From contig CAJVXP010000020.1 in NCBI GenBank assembly GCA_913009685.1, forward strand, positions 1 through 41,681: DNA of 41,681 nt, read 5' to 3'. The first letter of the stretch is position 1, and every line of letters starts with the position of its first letter. The DNA is from an uncultured Bacteroidota bacterium. Lineage in GTDB: Bacteria; Bacteroidota; Bacteroidia; Bacteroidales; F082. Shown here in pieces: positions 41,421-41,681 of this stretch. The notes below the pieces were generated by a model. The model saw nothing but the letters and a program-made list of their open reading frames with translations. It did no database searches and was not told the DNA's origin. A program made the position numbers and the translations under genes.

Positions 41421-41681
41421 AAACGAATTATTTACCAATGTTATTAACCATATATTGTACATAAGTTTGGCGTATAGGTCCCGTTGTGAAAAGAAATTCT
41501 TTATTTTTGCTTTAAAATGGATGTAAATTGTTGTCCGCAATCCCCCTACGATGAAAATATCGTTAAATATTTTAGATAACGAGGTAAGAGAGGATAAAAA
41601 ACCATAGAAATATGAAGATTTACGAAAAATATAAATAACTGATAATCAACAACTAATTTTGACGTTAGTTGGAACAAAATA
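41421..41681. other. Intergenic right end with a promoter-like site and a 20-codon open frame
   Basis: TATTTTTG at 41502-41509 is a good -7 element with a TTG 15 bases upstream. It is followed by an ATG at 41518 that opens only 20 codons (MDVNCCPQSPYDENIVKYFR) before a stop. CGTTA/TAACG and CAACTAA (41650-41656)/TTAGTTG (41665-41671) form small hairpins. Either a leader region of a gene beyond the window or a decayed gene start is possible. I cannot support a coding call. Confidence 0.4.

Noticed and set aside
1-41681. A new defence, toxin-antitoxin or biosynthetic system
   Set aside because: The genes are mostly core envelope, respiration, repair and signalling genes; I found no nuclease-ATPase, toxin pair, prophage or synthase cluster to support such a call.

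Overview
The window comes from a Bacteroidota (Bacteroidetes) chromosome, most likely a free-living or anaerobic Bacteroidales/Marinilabiliales-type organism. The evidence is phylum-typical: a PorT-like type IX secretion protein next to menG, an 11-gene nuo operon without nuoEFG, a Rho factor with a very long disordered insert, a LruC-domain lipoprotein, and many promoters of the TTTG/TAnnTTTG type. No lineage assignment finer than phylum is secure from reading alone.

Layout. 1-861 (+): the end of infC, then rpmI and rplT, with a stem-loop before rplT and a terminator shared with the convergent nuo operon. 965-11231 (-): nuoA-B-C-D-H-I-J-K-L-M-N plus a small tail gene, i.e. a complex I that has the quinone and proton-pumping modules but no NADH-oxidising module. 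11460-15863 (-): a DUF218 envelope protein, a soluble REC-GAF-PAS histidine kinase and a sigma-54 activator (NtrC family), apparently one operon. 15870-16198 (+): a good promoter reading into the decayed remains of pdxH. 16355-18346 (+): rho with five exact-length 30-bp repeats. 18419-25223 (-): envelope and housekeeping genes (mpl, lpxB, surE, maf, a UbiA prenyltransferase, a KdsC-like phosphatase, a DUF2520 protein). 25406-29939 (+): aminotransferase, heptose-7-P kinase, menG, porT and an unknown gene. Then tRNA-Glu(TTC), a large LruC lipoprotein, a small membrane protein with mutL, two tandem rhomboids and an EEP-family hydrolase, a small membrane protein, a soluble hybrid kinase and an Fsr-like MFS exporter.

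How it fits together. Complex I and menG both serve the menaquinone pool. mpl, lpxB, kdsC and hldA serve peptidoglycan and lipopolysaccharide. PorT and the LruC lipoprotein belong to the outer surface. The most interesting regulatory pattern is that the window carries a sigma-54 activator and two sigma-54-like promoters sharing the core GGCATAAAYATTG, one before the LruC lipoprotein (30346-30361) and a weaker one before the soluble hybrid kinase (38858-38873).

Accessory-looking DNA is confined to intergenic spots: two inverted-repeat elements that resemble non-autonomous MITEs (22105-22284 and 38072-38244), an 11-bp phased TTGTCA array (23810-23892), a heptamer array abutting the exporter promoter (40187-40221) and the pdxH remnant. 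No prophage, CRISPR array, complete IS or obvious new defence system is present. All calls were made by eye; no database search or folding program was run.
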